A stretch of 64,000 nucleotides of DNA from a virus: positions 1 to 64,000 of IMG/VR virus record IMGVR_UViG_3300021138_000017, one strand, 5' to 3'. The notes under the pieces are model-generated. The model worked only from the letters and a program-made list of their open reading frames with translations, searched no databases and was not told where the DNA came from. A program made the position numbers and the translations under genes. Positions 5,981 through 12,964 of the stretch are shown piece after piece; position 1 is the stretch's first letter; the number at the start of each line of letters is the position of its first letter.

Positions 5981-6559
5981 GTCTTGGATAATACTAACTA
6001 ATTCGTTATAATTTTTAGGTTTTGGAGTTTTTTTAGTGGGTGTAATAAAATTAACAAAATCTTCGTAATATAATTCTAAATTAACATCAATTTCACTACA
6101 AAGTTTATTACACTCTAACATGTGTATAATACAGTATTTAATTTCTTCCAAATTAATATTAATTATTTCTTCGGATGAAAAATCATTAATTACTCCACCT
6201 AAAGTACGATTTTTTAGAGTTGTAGTTGCTGTATAATAGGTCCAAATTTTTCTATTTCTGGCAAGATAAAAACTGGCTATTTGTTCAACTACATTTTTAC
6301 GATTAAGTTTAATTTTAAAATTGTCATTGGAAAAAATATATTTTTTAAGTGTTTCGGGATAATTAGAAATATGACTAACTATTATTTTTATGGCATGTCT
6401 ATTGTTTGATTGTTGAATAAATTCTTCTAGACAAAAATCAGGTGCTGGCTCAATATAATATTTAATATCAGTGTTTAAATTGGTAATATGGTGTAAGAGA
6501 GCATTACTGCCAGTTCTTGGACTGGCAAAAATGATTACTGGCCATTTATTAATATTCAT
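5951..6559 (-). CDS. sulfotransferase-like protein
   Basis: The N-terminus reads VIIFASPRTGSNALLHHI (residues 8-25), a good match to the 5'-phosphosulfate loop of PAPS-dependent sulfotransferases (SxRTGSxxL). KLNRKNVVEQIASFYLARN further on resembles the 3'-phosphate-binding region (R..N...S...A). At 202 aa it is shorter than most family members, but complete by motif. It would transfer sulfate from PAPS to a carbohydrate or small molecule. It lies downstream of a 2OG-oxygenase-like gene on the same strand and is probably co-transcribed with it. The acceptor is unknown. Confidence 0.65.
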   Translation of the reverse strand: MNINKWPVIIFASPRTGSNALLHHITNLNTDIKYYIEPAPDFCLEEFIQQSNNRHAIKIIVSHISNYPETLKKYIFSNDNFKIKLNRKNVVEQIASFYLARNRKIWTYYTATTTLKNRTLGGVINDFSSEEIININLEEIKYCIIHMLECNKLCSEIDVNLELYYEDFVNFITPTKKTPKPKNYNELVSIIQDLYSSGIYQS

Positions 6560-6592
6560 TTAAAACAAAATCCATATTTTTCATTAAATATT

Positions 6593-7171
6593 TCATGCTA
6601 AAGCAACTCCATGTATAGGTGGTAAAATAGGGTCAACATCTATATTATCACAAGTCCAAGGCATAAGCCTAATACTAAGAGCTATTGCCGAATTGTTTCC
6701 ATCGTTACGTAGAGAATGAAAAGTTCCTATATCGCTTATGAATGGTTTATCGCACATAACAGTGTCTAATTCTAAAGCAAAAGAATCTGAAATCATTGGT
6801 ACTATTGGCCAGTTGTTGGCTTCCCCATAATAAAATACTTTTGTAGAATCAGTTACTTCATACCAAGACCATGTTAATTTGTCACAGGATTTTAAAGGTA
6901 AGAAAAGACACCTACAAGATTTTCTGGGATCTTTAGTTTCTTTAGGCTTGTCTGAATGTATGCTAAATCGAGTATTTGGAGGCAAATAAACCAACATAAT
7001 TTTAGCTGTTGTATATTCAGTGTTGTCAATTTTTAAAATATTAAAAATCTCAACTTGTTTATCTTTAGACAAGGGCACAACTTGACTAGAAGAATATTCA
7101 ACAGAACCAATGACTGAAAGTATATTGTCAGTTAAAATATTATTCCACACAACTGATTTATAGTAATTCAT
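6593..7171 (-). CDS. 2OG-Fe(II) oxygenase / Asp-beta-hydroxylase-like protein
   Basis: Starting at the ATG at 7171 gives a 192-aa protein. A longer reading to 7285 would overrun the divergent gene and its promoter. The conserved core is MVYLPPNTRFSIHSDK (HxD), a distal FHSLRNDGNNSAIALSIRL segment (His plus Arg), and a strand-rich middle, as in cupin-fold Fe(II)/2-oxoglutarate hydroxylases of the aspartyl/asparaginyl type. GCTAAATA ends exactly 5 nt before the ATG, so the mRNA is predicted to be leaderless. It is divergent from a similar oxygenase-like gene at 7198. The substrate is unknown. Confidence 0.6.
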   Translation of the reverse strand: MNYYKSVVWNNILTDNILSVIGSVEYSSSQVVPLSKDKQVEIFNILKIDNTEYTTAKIMLVYLPPNTRFSIHSDKPKETKDPRKSCRCLFLPLKSCDKLTWSWYEVTDSTKVFYYGEANNWPIVPMISDSFALELDTVMCDKPFISDIGTFHSLRNDGNNSAIALSIRLMPWTCDNIDVDPILPPIHGVALA

Positions 7172-7176
7172 GCTGA

Positions 7177-7184
7177 TATTTAGC
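7177..7184 (-). promoter_or_regulatory. late-type promoter GCTAAATA (divergent, abutting)
   Basis: On the minus strand GCTAAATA ends 5 nt before the ATG at 7171, so a start at the T4 late distance falls on the A of ATG. It directly abuts the plus-strand octamer at 7185-7192. Confidence 0.65.
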
Positions 7185-7192
7185 ACTAAATA
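7185..7192 (+). promoter_or_regulatory. late-type promoter ACTAAATA (divergent, abutting)
   Basis: ACTAAATA ends 5 nt before the ATG at 7198, predicting a leaderless mRNA. Together with the minus-strand octamer it fills the 26-bp intergenic space as 5+8+8+5. Confidence 0.65.
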
Positions 7193-7197
7193 AATCC

Positions 7198-7815
7198 ATG
7201 TCAAACGATAACTTGCTATTTGCCAGCGTAAATTTACCTTTATTAAATAAAACAGAAGCTGCCAAGCAATTACTTGCTTTACCAAAAAAGTGTAGTTTTT
7301 GGGATGCCTATCGATATACTAAAATGATTCCGCTTATGAGCAAAGGTGGATTAGTGGCGTCAAACAATTTATCCGGAGAATTTAAATGGAATAATTATAC
7401 ACCCGATATTATCAGAGATTGGTTTGATAATATAGTGTTTCCTTGGATGGGGATGAAGTCTAGAGTAATGGCTTTGATTACACAACCCGGAATAGCTAAT
7501 TATGAACATATAGATTGCGACCCGCATGAACTTAATAGTAAACAACATAAGTTTAGAATTGTTTTACAGGGAGATACTAGCACATTATATTTTATTACCG
7601 ATAAAGGAAATATCCATGTGCCTAATCTTGATAAATGTTTTATTATGGACGGCGGCTGGCCGCATGGAATGATTAATAATACCGATGATGTTAAAGTAAC
7701 ATTAGCCGTTGGGGCTCCGTGGACCGGTAATAATAATTATGACAACATTGAATTAATTATGAATCGTAACGAATATTCTATGCCTGTTGACCTTATTCCT
7801 TATTGGAAAAAATGA
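7198..7815 (+). CDS. aspartyl/asparaginyl beta-hydroxylase-like oxygenase
   Basis: The 205-aa protein has YEHIDCDPHE (HxD iron motif, about residue 103), KFRIVLQGD on a following strand, and a distal GGWPHGMINN (second His) with KVTLAVG. This order is typical of the Fe(II)/2OG aspartyl/arginyl hydroxylase fold. The transcript is predicted leaderless from ACTAAATA at 7185-7192. Its stop overlaps the start of the next oxygenase-like gene (ATGA), so the two are made together. It may hydroxylate a protein side chain or a small metabolite; nothing here identifies the substrate. Confidence 0.65.
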   Translation: MSNDNLLFASVNLPLLNKTEAAKQLLALPKKCSFWDAYRYTKMIPLMSKGGLVASNNLSGEFKWNNYTPDIIRDWFDNIVFPWMGMKSRVMALITQPGIANYEHIDCDPHELNSKQHKFRIVLQGDTSTLYFITDKGNIHVPNLDKCFIMDGGWPHGMINNTDDVKVTLAVGAPWTGNNNYDNIELIMNRNEYSMPVDLIPYWKK

Positions 7816-8459
7816 ACGATTTTTATTACAAAACAAAATTTAATTTTTCCAATGATGCTAGTAACTGGATAATTGATAGGTATACTGACTGTTTTAATTC
7901 TAAATTTTTTCATGATTTAGATATTACACAACATAACAGACAGTGCCAAACAGAGTGGCAAAATAGTAAAGCCGGAAAAGAATTAATAGACTTTTTATCC
8001 CTATATCACTGCGATATAAACTACTATGGTATTGGGGTATTCATTAGTAATTCAGATATCACTGTTAAAACAAATCCTCATATAGATGCTAAGTTTTTCC
8101 AAGGCTCTAGTTATCGTATTAAATCTAGATTCAATGTAATGGTTTTAGGAAATCCAGAAGATAAAATGATTTGGTGGGACCATATTGAGTATAACGACAG
8201 ACGGTTAATTGAATCAAAATTCAATACTATTACTGGGCAGGAGTATAGTAGTAAAGCAATACCTGGAAATAATTCTATAGACAGATGGAACTATCTTGGT
8301 AATCCAACTGTTCAAGTGGCTAATTTATTAACTCCTAGTGCTTTTGTTCGAACTGATTGTGCTCATGGGTTGATACTAAGCCCTGTACCTAGATTAATTG
8401 TCACTGTAGCCTTGGACAAATCTTTGTCTGAAATTAATAAAATACTTGACTTTCAATAA
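7812..8459 (+). CDS. 2OG-Fe(II) oxygenase-like protein
   Basis: The ATG at 7812 overlaps the previous stop and gives 215 aa; a TTG at 7803 is less likely. Candidate iron ligands are NPHIDAKFF (HxD) and RTDCAHGLIL (distal His), followed by SPVPRLIVTVAL, which supplies the 2-oxoglutarate-binding Arg. Spacing between the two His motifs is about 100 residues, as in the family. It pairs with the preceding oxygenase gene in a two-gene unit. Overall similarity to known members looks low, so the family call is by motif only. Confidence 0.55.
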   Translation: MNDFYYKTKFNFSNDASNWIIDRYTDCFNSKFFHDLDITQHNRQCQTEWQNSKAGKELIDFLSLYHCDINYYGIGVFISNSDITVKTNPHIDAKFFQGSSYRIKSRFNVMVLGNPEDKMIWWDHIEYNDRRLIESKFNTITGQEYSSKAIPGNNSIDRWNYLGNPTVQVANLLTPSAFVRTDCAHGLILSPVPRLIVTVALDKSLSEINKILDFQ

Positions 8460-8474
8460 AGTTCAGTATATAAT
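8446..8474 (+). promoter_or_regulatory. sigma70-like promoter
   Basis: TTGACT at 8446-8451 lies inside the end of the upstream gene. TATAAT is at 8469-8474 after a 17-bp spacer. The promoter drives the 8498 and omega-like genes and perhaps the tRNAs. Confidence 0.85.
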
Positions 8475-8497
8475 ATACTATAACTTAAGGAGTTAAT

Positions 8498-8668
8498 ATG
8501 GCAAAACAACAAAAACAGCAATCGTCTTCGGAACTGAGCAAAACTCTAGCAGGACAATTATCAAAAACAGAAAAACGTATATTAATAGCTCGTGAAATAA
8601 GAAAAGACAAAGAAAAAACTTTTCAAATTATGAAAAAATTTAAAAACACTCAATTTTTATCTAAATAA
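8498..8668 (+). CDS. small basic protein, 56 aa
   Basis: The frame encodes a Lys/Gln-rich helical protein (MAKQQKQQSSSELSKTLAG...) ending in MKKFKNTQFLSK. AAGGAG (8487-8492) is well placed before the ATG and a consensus sigma70-like promoter stands just upstream. It precedes the omega-like gene by 9 nt. Composition suggests RNA or polymerase contact, but nothing shows this directly. Confidence 0.6.
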   Translation: MAKQQKQQSSSELSKTLAGQLSKTEKRILIAREIRKDKEKTFQIMKKFKNTQFLSK

Positions 8669-8677
8669 GGAAACACA

Positions 8678-8974
8678 ATGAAATTAATTCAACAAGAATT
8701 ACCAGATGGAAAAATTATTCCAAGGTTAGAACAATCAAGATATGATCCATCTGATATTGTTGGCCGCACAAGTCAAGCGGCAGCTGATAAAGTTGGGCGT
8801 TATGAATTAATAATGATAGGAGCTACACGAGCTCGAGAATTAAAGGCAGGTCATGCCAAAAAAGTTAATTCTATACACGGTACTTTAGTTACTGCTATGT
8901 TGGAAATTGAAGCAGGGCTTATTGATCGCGATGAGTATATAATTAAAGCAATGGCCCCACAAAAACAAAGGTAA
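8678..8974 (+). CDS. RNA polymerase omega (RpoZ)-like subunit
   Basis: The 98-aa protein contains VGRYELIMIGATRARELKAG followed by GTLVTAMLEIEAGLID. These line up with the two conserved blocks of bacterial omega (NRFDLVLVAARRARQ and TVIALREIEEGLI). The length also fits. In bacteria omega supports assembly of beta-prime into RNA polymerase. A phage copy could replace or supplement the host subunit and change promoter choice, which fits a genome with two promoter classes. It is cotranscribed with the 8498 gene and followed by tRNA-Ser. Homology is by eye but both blocks are distinctive. Confidence 0.72.
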   Translation: MKLIQQELPDGKIIPRLEQSRYDPSDIVGRTSQAAADKVGRYELIMIGATRARELKAGHAKKVNSIHGTLVTAMLEIEAGLIDRDEYIIKAMAPQKQR

Positions 8975-8986
8975 AGTTATGAATAA

Positions 8987-9079
8987 GGAGAGCTGGCCGA
9001 GCGGTCGAAGGCACCCGCCTACTAAGCGGGCATGGGCCTAAACAGTCCATCTAGGGTTCGAATCCCTAGCTCTCCGCCA
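8987..9079 (+). tRNA. tRNA-Ser with anticodon ACU
   Basis: The class II tRNA folds with acceptor GGAGAGC/GCTCTCC, D stem GCC/GGC, anticodon stem CCCGC/GCGGG around loop CTACTAA, a long variable arm, T loop TTCGAAT and encoded GCCA. The anticodon at loop positions 34-36 is ACT. Ordinary bacterial tRNA-Ser for AGY codons has GCT in the otherwise identical loop CTGCTAA, so this is a G34-to-A change. It should favour AGU codons. Confidence 0.92.
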
Positions 9080-9132
9080 AAAATTTCTAACTGACTTCTA
9101 GTCAGTGCTAAGTAAAATAGCAAAGGAGATAT

Positions 9133-9336
9133 ATGGCATCTAAATCACGCAAAACTTCGTTAACAACCAAAACTGGTAAAACACTATTGGGCCCACTTAA
9201 CTTAAAACAGTTAACTGACTTGATGAATAAAACATCTAGACCTAAAGAAAAATCTAAGATTCAAAATCGTATCAAGTTGTTTATTAAAAATCAAAAGAAT
9301 CCTAAAAAGGACACAGTAGTAGAAGTAGCAGAGTAA
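9133..9336 (+). CDS. small basic protein, 67 aa
   Basis: A Lys/Thr-rich protein (MASKSRKTSLTTKTGKTLLG...) with a central helix LKQLTDLMNK and an acidic end VVEVAE. AAAGGAG lies at correct spacing before the ATG. The gene sits between tRNA-Ser and tRNA-Asn and is likely on the same transcript. Size and charge suggest nucleic-acid binding, but the function is not recognised. Confidence 0.6.
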   Translation: MASKSRKTSLTTKTGKTLLGPLNLKQLTDLMNKTSRPKEKSKIQNRIKLFIKNQKNPKKDTVVEVAE

Positions 9337-9343
9337 AAATTAT

Positions 9344-9419
9344 TGGCTTATAGCTCAGTCGGTAGAGCGTTTGACTGTTAATCAAAATGTCCCTGGTTCG
9401 AGCCCAGGTAAGCCAGCCA
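9344..9419 (+). tRNA. tRNA-Asn (GUU)
   Basis: Acceptor TGGCTTA/TAAGCCA, D arm GCTC...GAGC, anticodon stem TTTGA/TCAAA with loop CTGTTAA (anticodon GTT), T arm CCTGG TTCGAGC CCAGG, and encoded GCCA. All parts of the cloverleaf are present. Confidence 0.95.
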
Positions 9420-9435
9420 AACACAAGGAAACACA

Positions 9436-9600
9436 ATGAGTAAATTAAGTGACACAATAAAAGCGGCATTAGAAAAGAAAAAAGGCATACACCATATAGA
9501 AGGTGATGATGCTCCTGCCGTAGAAAAAAAGATTAAAAAAGCCACCACTCCTACCCCAAATAAAAAACCGCCTACAAGATCAGCTGGCAGAGGACGTTAG
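9436..9600 (+). CDS. small charged protein, 54 aa
   Basis: The frame encodes a protein with a helical acidic/basic N-terminus (MSKLSDTIKAALEKKKG) and a Lys/Pro/Arg-rich tail ending SAGRGR. AAGGAAAC lies before the ATG. It follows tRNA-Asn by 16 nt and ends head-on against the minus-strand oxygenase-like gene. Low-complexity composition prevents any functional call. Confidence 0.5.
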   Translation: MSKLSDTIKAALEKKKGIHHIEGDDAPAVEKKIKKATTPTPNKKPPTRSAGRGR

Positions 9601-10200
9601 TTATAAATTGAATAACAGTTTTTTGGCATCATCAAAATAAAATGTTCCAGAATTTTGCGGGCGTAGTGTTAGGATTTTTCTGTAATTTTTAGAATTAAGA
9701 TTACTCCAACTATGATATATATCGGTATTAAATAGAATCATTTCATTTGGTTGCGCTACCATTGTTTTTATAGATTGAAATTTATTCATTGTTTTATAAT
9801 CTGGGTATACATTTCTTGTATAATTTGTATCCCCTACCAAAGTTAAATTTTCAAATAATTTATCCTCATACCAATAAGTTGTACATTTATCGTCTAGTAT
9901 ATGTAGATGTAAATTTATGCTTAGTCTATTGTTAAGACCATCTTTGTGTATGCCTGATCCTCCGCCTGGCATAGTGGTAAAAATAGCCACTCTATCCTTT
10001 TTAAAATCAATTTGTGTAGACATTGGCAACATAGAAATAATTTGTTCAGATGTTTTGATATCCAAAGTATCATGACTATAACCTAAATAGTTTTTTATGT
10101 TAATTGGAACTTGGTTTGAAACAAAATTTAATACATGGTTCAAACCTGTAAATGTAAATCTTATGTAATAAGGACTAGAGTCTTCGATGATAGTGTACAC
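9601..10200 (-). CDS. 2OG-Fe(II) oxygenase-like protein, GTG start
   Basis: The start is GTG at 10200, placed exactly 5 nt after an ACTAAATA octamer, so the message is predicted leaderless. The 199-aa protein has GGGSGIHKDGLNNRLSINLH (HxD iron pair and adjacent strands), EMILFNTDIYHSW (distal His) and RKILTLRP (Arg for 2-oxoglutarate), the order expected for a cupin-fold Fe(II)/2OG oxygenase. It is divergent from the 10255 gene, which has its own leaderless sigma70-type promoter. The substrate is unknown. Confidence 0.6.
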   Translation of the reverse strand: MYTIIEDSSPYYIRFTFTGLNHVLNFVSNQVPINIKNYLGYSHDTLDIKTSEQIISMLPMSTQIDFKKDRVAIFTTMPGGGSGIHKDGLNNRLSINLHLHILDDKCTTYWYEDKLFENLTLVGDTNYTRNVYPDYKTMNKFQSIKTMVAQPNEMILFNTDIYHSWSNLNSKNYRKILTLRPQNSGTFYFDDAKKLLFNL

Positions 10201-10205
10201 TCGAA

Positions 10206-10213
10206 TATTTAGT
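10206..10213 (-). promoter_or_regulatory. late-type promoter ACTAAATA
   Basis: On the minus strand the octamer ends 5 nt before the GTG at 10200, the same leaderless geometry as at 7198. Confidence 0.6.
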
Positions 10214-10219
10214 AAACAC

Positions 10220-10248
10220 TTGACTTATTATTCATATTCTTGTATAAT
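10220..10248 (+). promoter_or_regulatory. sigma70-like promoter, leaderless geometry
   Basis: TTGACT at 10220-10225 and TATAAT at 10243-10248 have a 17-bp spacer. Six bases (AGTAGT) separate the -10 box from the ATG at 10255. Confidence 0.85.
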
Positions 10249-10254
10249 AGTAGT

Positions 10255-10428
10255 ATGAATAACACAATGACCTTAGATTACGCCTGCGAAATTATTGAAA
10301 CTTTTGCAGAAGTAAACCAAATGGATGGGTTATCTGCCATCGAAGCTTTGGTAAAATATTATAGACAAATTTCACCCTTAGAGCGTAAGGCTCTGGAAGT
10401 GTTTATGGACGAAACCAAAAAAGGTTGA
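10255..10428 (+). CDS. small acidic protein, 57 aa, leaderless mRNA
   Basis: The ATG at 10255 lies six bases after a consensus TATAAT, so transcription should begin on the start codon; an upstream in-frame ATG at 10240 lies before the transcription start and cannot be used. The product (MNNTMTLDYACEIIETF...) looks like a compact helical protein. Its stop TGA (10426-10428) is embedded in the -35 hexamer of the next promoter. Small acidic proteins with this layout are common in T4-like phages; the function is unknown. Confidence 0.6.
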   Translation: MNNTMTLDYACEIIETFAEVNQMDGLSAIEALVKYYRQISPLERKALEVFMDETKKG

Positions 10429-10453
10429 CTTTTTATTCTTTTAGTTGTATAAT
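10425..10453 (+). promoter_or_regulatory. sigma70-like promoter of the MoxR-like gene
   Basis: TTGACT at 10425-10430 overlaps the upstream stop codon. TATAAT is at 10448-10453 with a 17-bp spacer. It shares the 15-mer GGTTGACTTTTTATT with the promoters at 13998 and 14296. Confidence 0.88.
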
Positions 10454-10499
10454 AGCAGTATAGTAACATTTATTAACTCGTATATAAGGAACATAGCCC

Positions 10500-11585
10500 A
10501 TGTCAGACTCAAGACAAGTAACAACCGTACAAGCAAGACGTAGCTTGCTTAAAGCATTTAAACATCAACGCCCGTTATTTTTATGGGGTCCTCCAGGTAT
10601 TGGTAAATCCGAATTGGTTGCCAGTGTAACAGAAGAACTAGGCGGATACATGATTGACTTACGTTTGGGTCAAATGGAGCCAACAGATATTCGCGGTATT
10701 CCGTTTTACAATAAAGATTTAGGTAAAATGGATTGGGCAGAACCTATTGACTTACCTAGCGAAGAATTAGCAAGTCAGTATCCTGTTGTAGTATTATTTT
10801 TAGATGAAATGAATTCATCTGCTCCGTCAGTACAAGCGGCGGCTTATCAACTTATTTTAAATCGTCGCATTGGCAAATATAAATTGCCTAAAAATGTTGT
10901 AATGGTTGCCGCAGGTAATCGTGAATCAGACAAAGGCGTAACGTATCGTATGCCTACTCCGTTAGCTAATCGTTTCATACATCAAGAAATGAAAACAGAT
11001 TTTGCTAGTTGGCAGGATTGGGCAGTAACTCATAACATTAGTAAAGATGTTATTGGTTACCTTGGTTCTAATAAACAAGATCTATATGACTTTGATCCAA
11101 AATCTTCTAGCCGTGCGTTTGCGACTCCTCGCTCATGGAGCTTTGTATCAGAATTATTAGAAGACGAAGACCATGATGAAGATACAATTACTAATTTAAT
11201 TTCAGGTACCATTGGCGAAGGACTTGCTATTAAATTTAATGCTCATCGTAAAATTGCGGGACGTATGCCTAACCCGGAAGATATTTTATCAGGTAAGGTA
11301 ACTACTTTAGATGTTAAAGAAGTATCAGCTATGTATTCTTTAGTTATCAGTATGTGCTATGAACTTAAAGAAGCAGTAGATAAAAAAGTAGCTGACAAGG
11401 ATTTCCATACAATGGCAGACTACTTCTTTGCTTATATGATGAAGAATTTTGAAACTGAGTTAGTGGTTATGGGAGCTCGTATTGCTCTTACTGTTTATAA
11501 TTTACCATTCCAACCAACAAAGTTGAAAAACTTTGATGAGTTCCATAAAAAGTATGGTAAGTATATTCTTCAAGCATCAGTTTAA
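10500..11585 (+). CDS. MoxR-type AAA+ ATPase
   Basis: The 361-aa protein has Walker A GPPGIGKS (residues 30-37), Walker B LFLDEMN (99-105), a sensor-1 type VAAGNRE segment and an arginine-finger region MPTPLANRFIH, all in the AAA+ order of the MoxR branch. MoxR ATPases usually act with VWA-domain proteins as chaperones for metal insertion or complex assembly. The VWA partner here is probably the 14354 product, separated by an array of small genes. A consensus promoter drives it and a branched hairpin with a T run follows. The client is unknown. Confidence 0.88.
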   Translation: MSDSRQVTTVQARRSLLKAFKHQRPLFLWGPPGIGKSELVASVTEELGGYMIDLRLGQMEPTDIRGIPFYNKDLGKMDWAEPIDLPSEELASQYPVVVLFLDEMNSSAPSVQAAAYQLILNRRIGKYKLPKNVVMVAAGNRESDKGVTYRMPTPLANRFIHQEMKTDFASWQDWAVTHNISKDVIGYLGSNKQDLYDFDPKSSSRAFATPRSWSFVSELLEDEDHDEDTITNLISGTIGEGLAIKFNAHRKIAGRMPNPEDILSGKVTTLDVKEVSAMYSLVISMCYELKEAVDKKVADKDFHTMADYFFAYMMKNFETELVVMGARIALTVYNLPFQPTKLKNFDEFHKKYGKYILQASV

Positions 11586-11592
11586 CAACTAC

Positions 11593-11650
11593 GGGAGGGT
11601 GGTGTAGTTTTATACACAGGGCTGTGTTCGCACCGACCTCCTACCTTTTT
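11593..11650 (+). terminator. branched hairpin with T run, probable terminator
   Basis: GGAGG (11594-11598) pairs with CCTCC (11637-11641) and GGTG (11601-11604) with CACC (11631-11634). Inside lies a second hairpin, ACACA/TGTGT (11614-11618 with 11623-11627). Five Ts follow (11646-11650). It fits a terminator after the MoxR-like gene, though the closing stem and GTGT/ACAC arm also look like a reduced tRNA-like fold. Confidence 0.55.
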
Positions 11651-11673
11651 ATGAGATACAAACAGGAAATATT

Positions 11674-11943
11674 ATGGCTAGAGATTTATATCCACATCTT
11701 GTCTTTGTTGTAGATACTGAACCATTTTATCACGATTTGATACGTCGCTATAACAGTTTGGGCACAGATTGTAATCAGGAAAGACTTGAGATCCGTAAAG
11801 AAATTGCTCAAAGATGCGAAGGTATGAGTAAATGGTTAGTTGAGCATGGCTATCAGTGTGGTAGAGATTATCAGCAGACTAGTTCGGGCTATAGATTTGC
11901 TAGTGAGCCATTGGTTACAATGTTTAAGTTGGTGTGGGGTTGA
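11674..11943 (+). CDS. WL/YG...FKL small-protein family, member 1
   Basis: An 89-aa protein whose C-terminal half has KWLVEHGYQCG and ends LVTMFKLVWG. The same plan, a Trp-containing helix followed by a YG turn, two or three strands and a terminal F-x-L-K segment, recurs in the small proteins encoded between 12707 and 14299 and at 17871. CAGGAAA lies before the ATG. The N-terminal half (MARDLYPHLVFVVD...) is not shared. The family function is unknown; location next to the MoxR-like gene suggests a link to that complex. Confidence 0.6.
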   Translation: MARDLYPHLVFVVDTEPFYHDLIRRYNSLGTDCNQERLEIRKEIAQRCEGMSKWLVEHGYQCGRDYQQTSSGYRFASEPLVTMFKLVWG

Positions 11944-11955
11944 TGTAGAAAAACT

Positions 11956-12717
11956 ATGACTATACCAAATAAAATTGTCAATTCCATATATGGCCCTATG
12001 ATCATTAACAGTAATGATCAATATATAGGGCGTAGTATTGAACTATTGGGATCTTGGGCCAAAGACGATATTGAACTAATAGAAAGTTTTTGTAGCCATA
12101 TATTAGAACACAAACCCTCAATGACGTTTTATGATGTTGGAGCCAATATAGGAAGCCATAGTATAGCCTTGGCTAAGAAATTTGGTAATAGGATTTCTAT
12201 TAGAGCATTTGAAGCACAGCGTCAGATATACTATATGTTATGTGGTAATGTAGCAATTAATGGATTAGATAATGTTATCTGCGAATATCTAGCTGTAAGC
12301 AATAACTCTGACCAAATCATAGATATAGCACTACCTGATTATAATACTGTCAATAACTTTGGAGGAGTGGAATTAATCAAACCCCAACACAGTGATAATC
12401 AAAATATGATTAAGCCTAATACTGAATCTGTAGTAACTTGTACATTAGATAATTTTGATGAGTCAGTTGATTTTATAAAAATGGACGTTGAAGGTATGGA
12501 ACATTTGGCTTTGGCAGGTGCCGAAAATCTTTTAAAAAATCATAGACCTATTTGTTTTGTTGAAATAGCTAAAACTGATAAATCAAAAGTAAAATCTATA
12601 TTTCGAAATTTAAACTATAATGCCTACGAATATAACTCAGGAGATTGGATATTTTGTCCCGCAGAAGGCGGTTTACAAATGGAAGGCGTTGACAAGGTTG
12701 ATTTAAATGAGATATAG
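11956..12717 (+). CDS. FkbM-family SAM-dependent methyltransferase
   Basis: The 253-aa protein has the SAM-binding motif YDVGANIGSHSIALA (residues 59-73), the acidic FEAQRQ after strand two and the FkbM signature FIKMDVEGMEHLALAGAENLL (about 172-192), followed by FVEI. FkbM enzymes O-methylate sugars or polyketides. With the epimerase and glycosyltransferases further downstream it may methylate surface glycans. It stands inside the small-paralog array, and the next gene overlaps its end by 11 nt. The acceptor is inferred, the family is clear. Confidence 0.85.
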   Translation: MTIPNKIVNSIYGPMIINSNDQYIGRSIELLGSWAKDDIELIESFCSHILEHKPSMTFYDVGANIGSHSIALAKKFGNRISIRAFEAQRQIYYMLCGNVAINGLDNVICEYLAVSNNSDQIIDIALPDYNTVNNFGGVELIKPQHSDNQNMIKPNTESVVTCTLDNFDESVDFIKMDVEGMEHLALAGAENLLKNHRPICFVEIAKTDKSKVKSIFRNLNYNAYEYNSGDWIFCPAEGGLQMEGVDKVDLNEI

Positions 12718-12964
12718 TTTATATCTTGAACCAGAGGTAGGAAAGAAATTTAAATATATTTTAGAAATTGCTGGTATGTTAAATTTCCACAAGGCAAGGA
12801 ATTGGCTTACAGATACATATGGTCCTTGTGAACCATTGGCTCACGGCGATAAAGTTGATAACAAACATTGGACTTATCAAATAGTTTATGATCATTATGT
12901 GATACGTATATTTGATGATGAAGAATTATCATGGTTTAAACTTAAATATGGTGAACCTAATTGA
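12707..12964 (+). CDS. WL/YG...FKLKY small-protein family, member 2
   Basis: This 85-aa protein best shows the family layout: a Trp helix and turn NWLTDTYGPCEPL, a beta segment HWTYQIVYDHYVIRIF and the end ELSWFKLKYGEPN. It begins inside the FkbM gene and its TGA overlaps the TTG of the next gene, so four family members in a row are translationally coupled. No known domain is recognised. Confidence 0.65.
   Translation: MRYSLYLEPEVGKKFKYILEIAGMLNFHKARNWLTDTYGPCEPLAHGDKVDNKHWTYQIVYDHYVIRIFDDEELSWFKLKYGEPN

Noticed and set aside
6593-7285. Longer N-terminal reading of the minus-strand oxygenase gene (start at 7285)
   Set aside because: It would run through the divergent promoter pair and 88 nt of the opposite gene; the start at 7171 matches the late octamer spacing exactly.
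11593-11650. Functional tRNA gene
   Set aside because: No anticodon arm fits, the element is under 60 nt, and the T run suits a terminator better.
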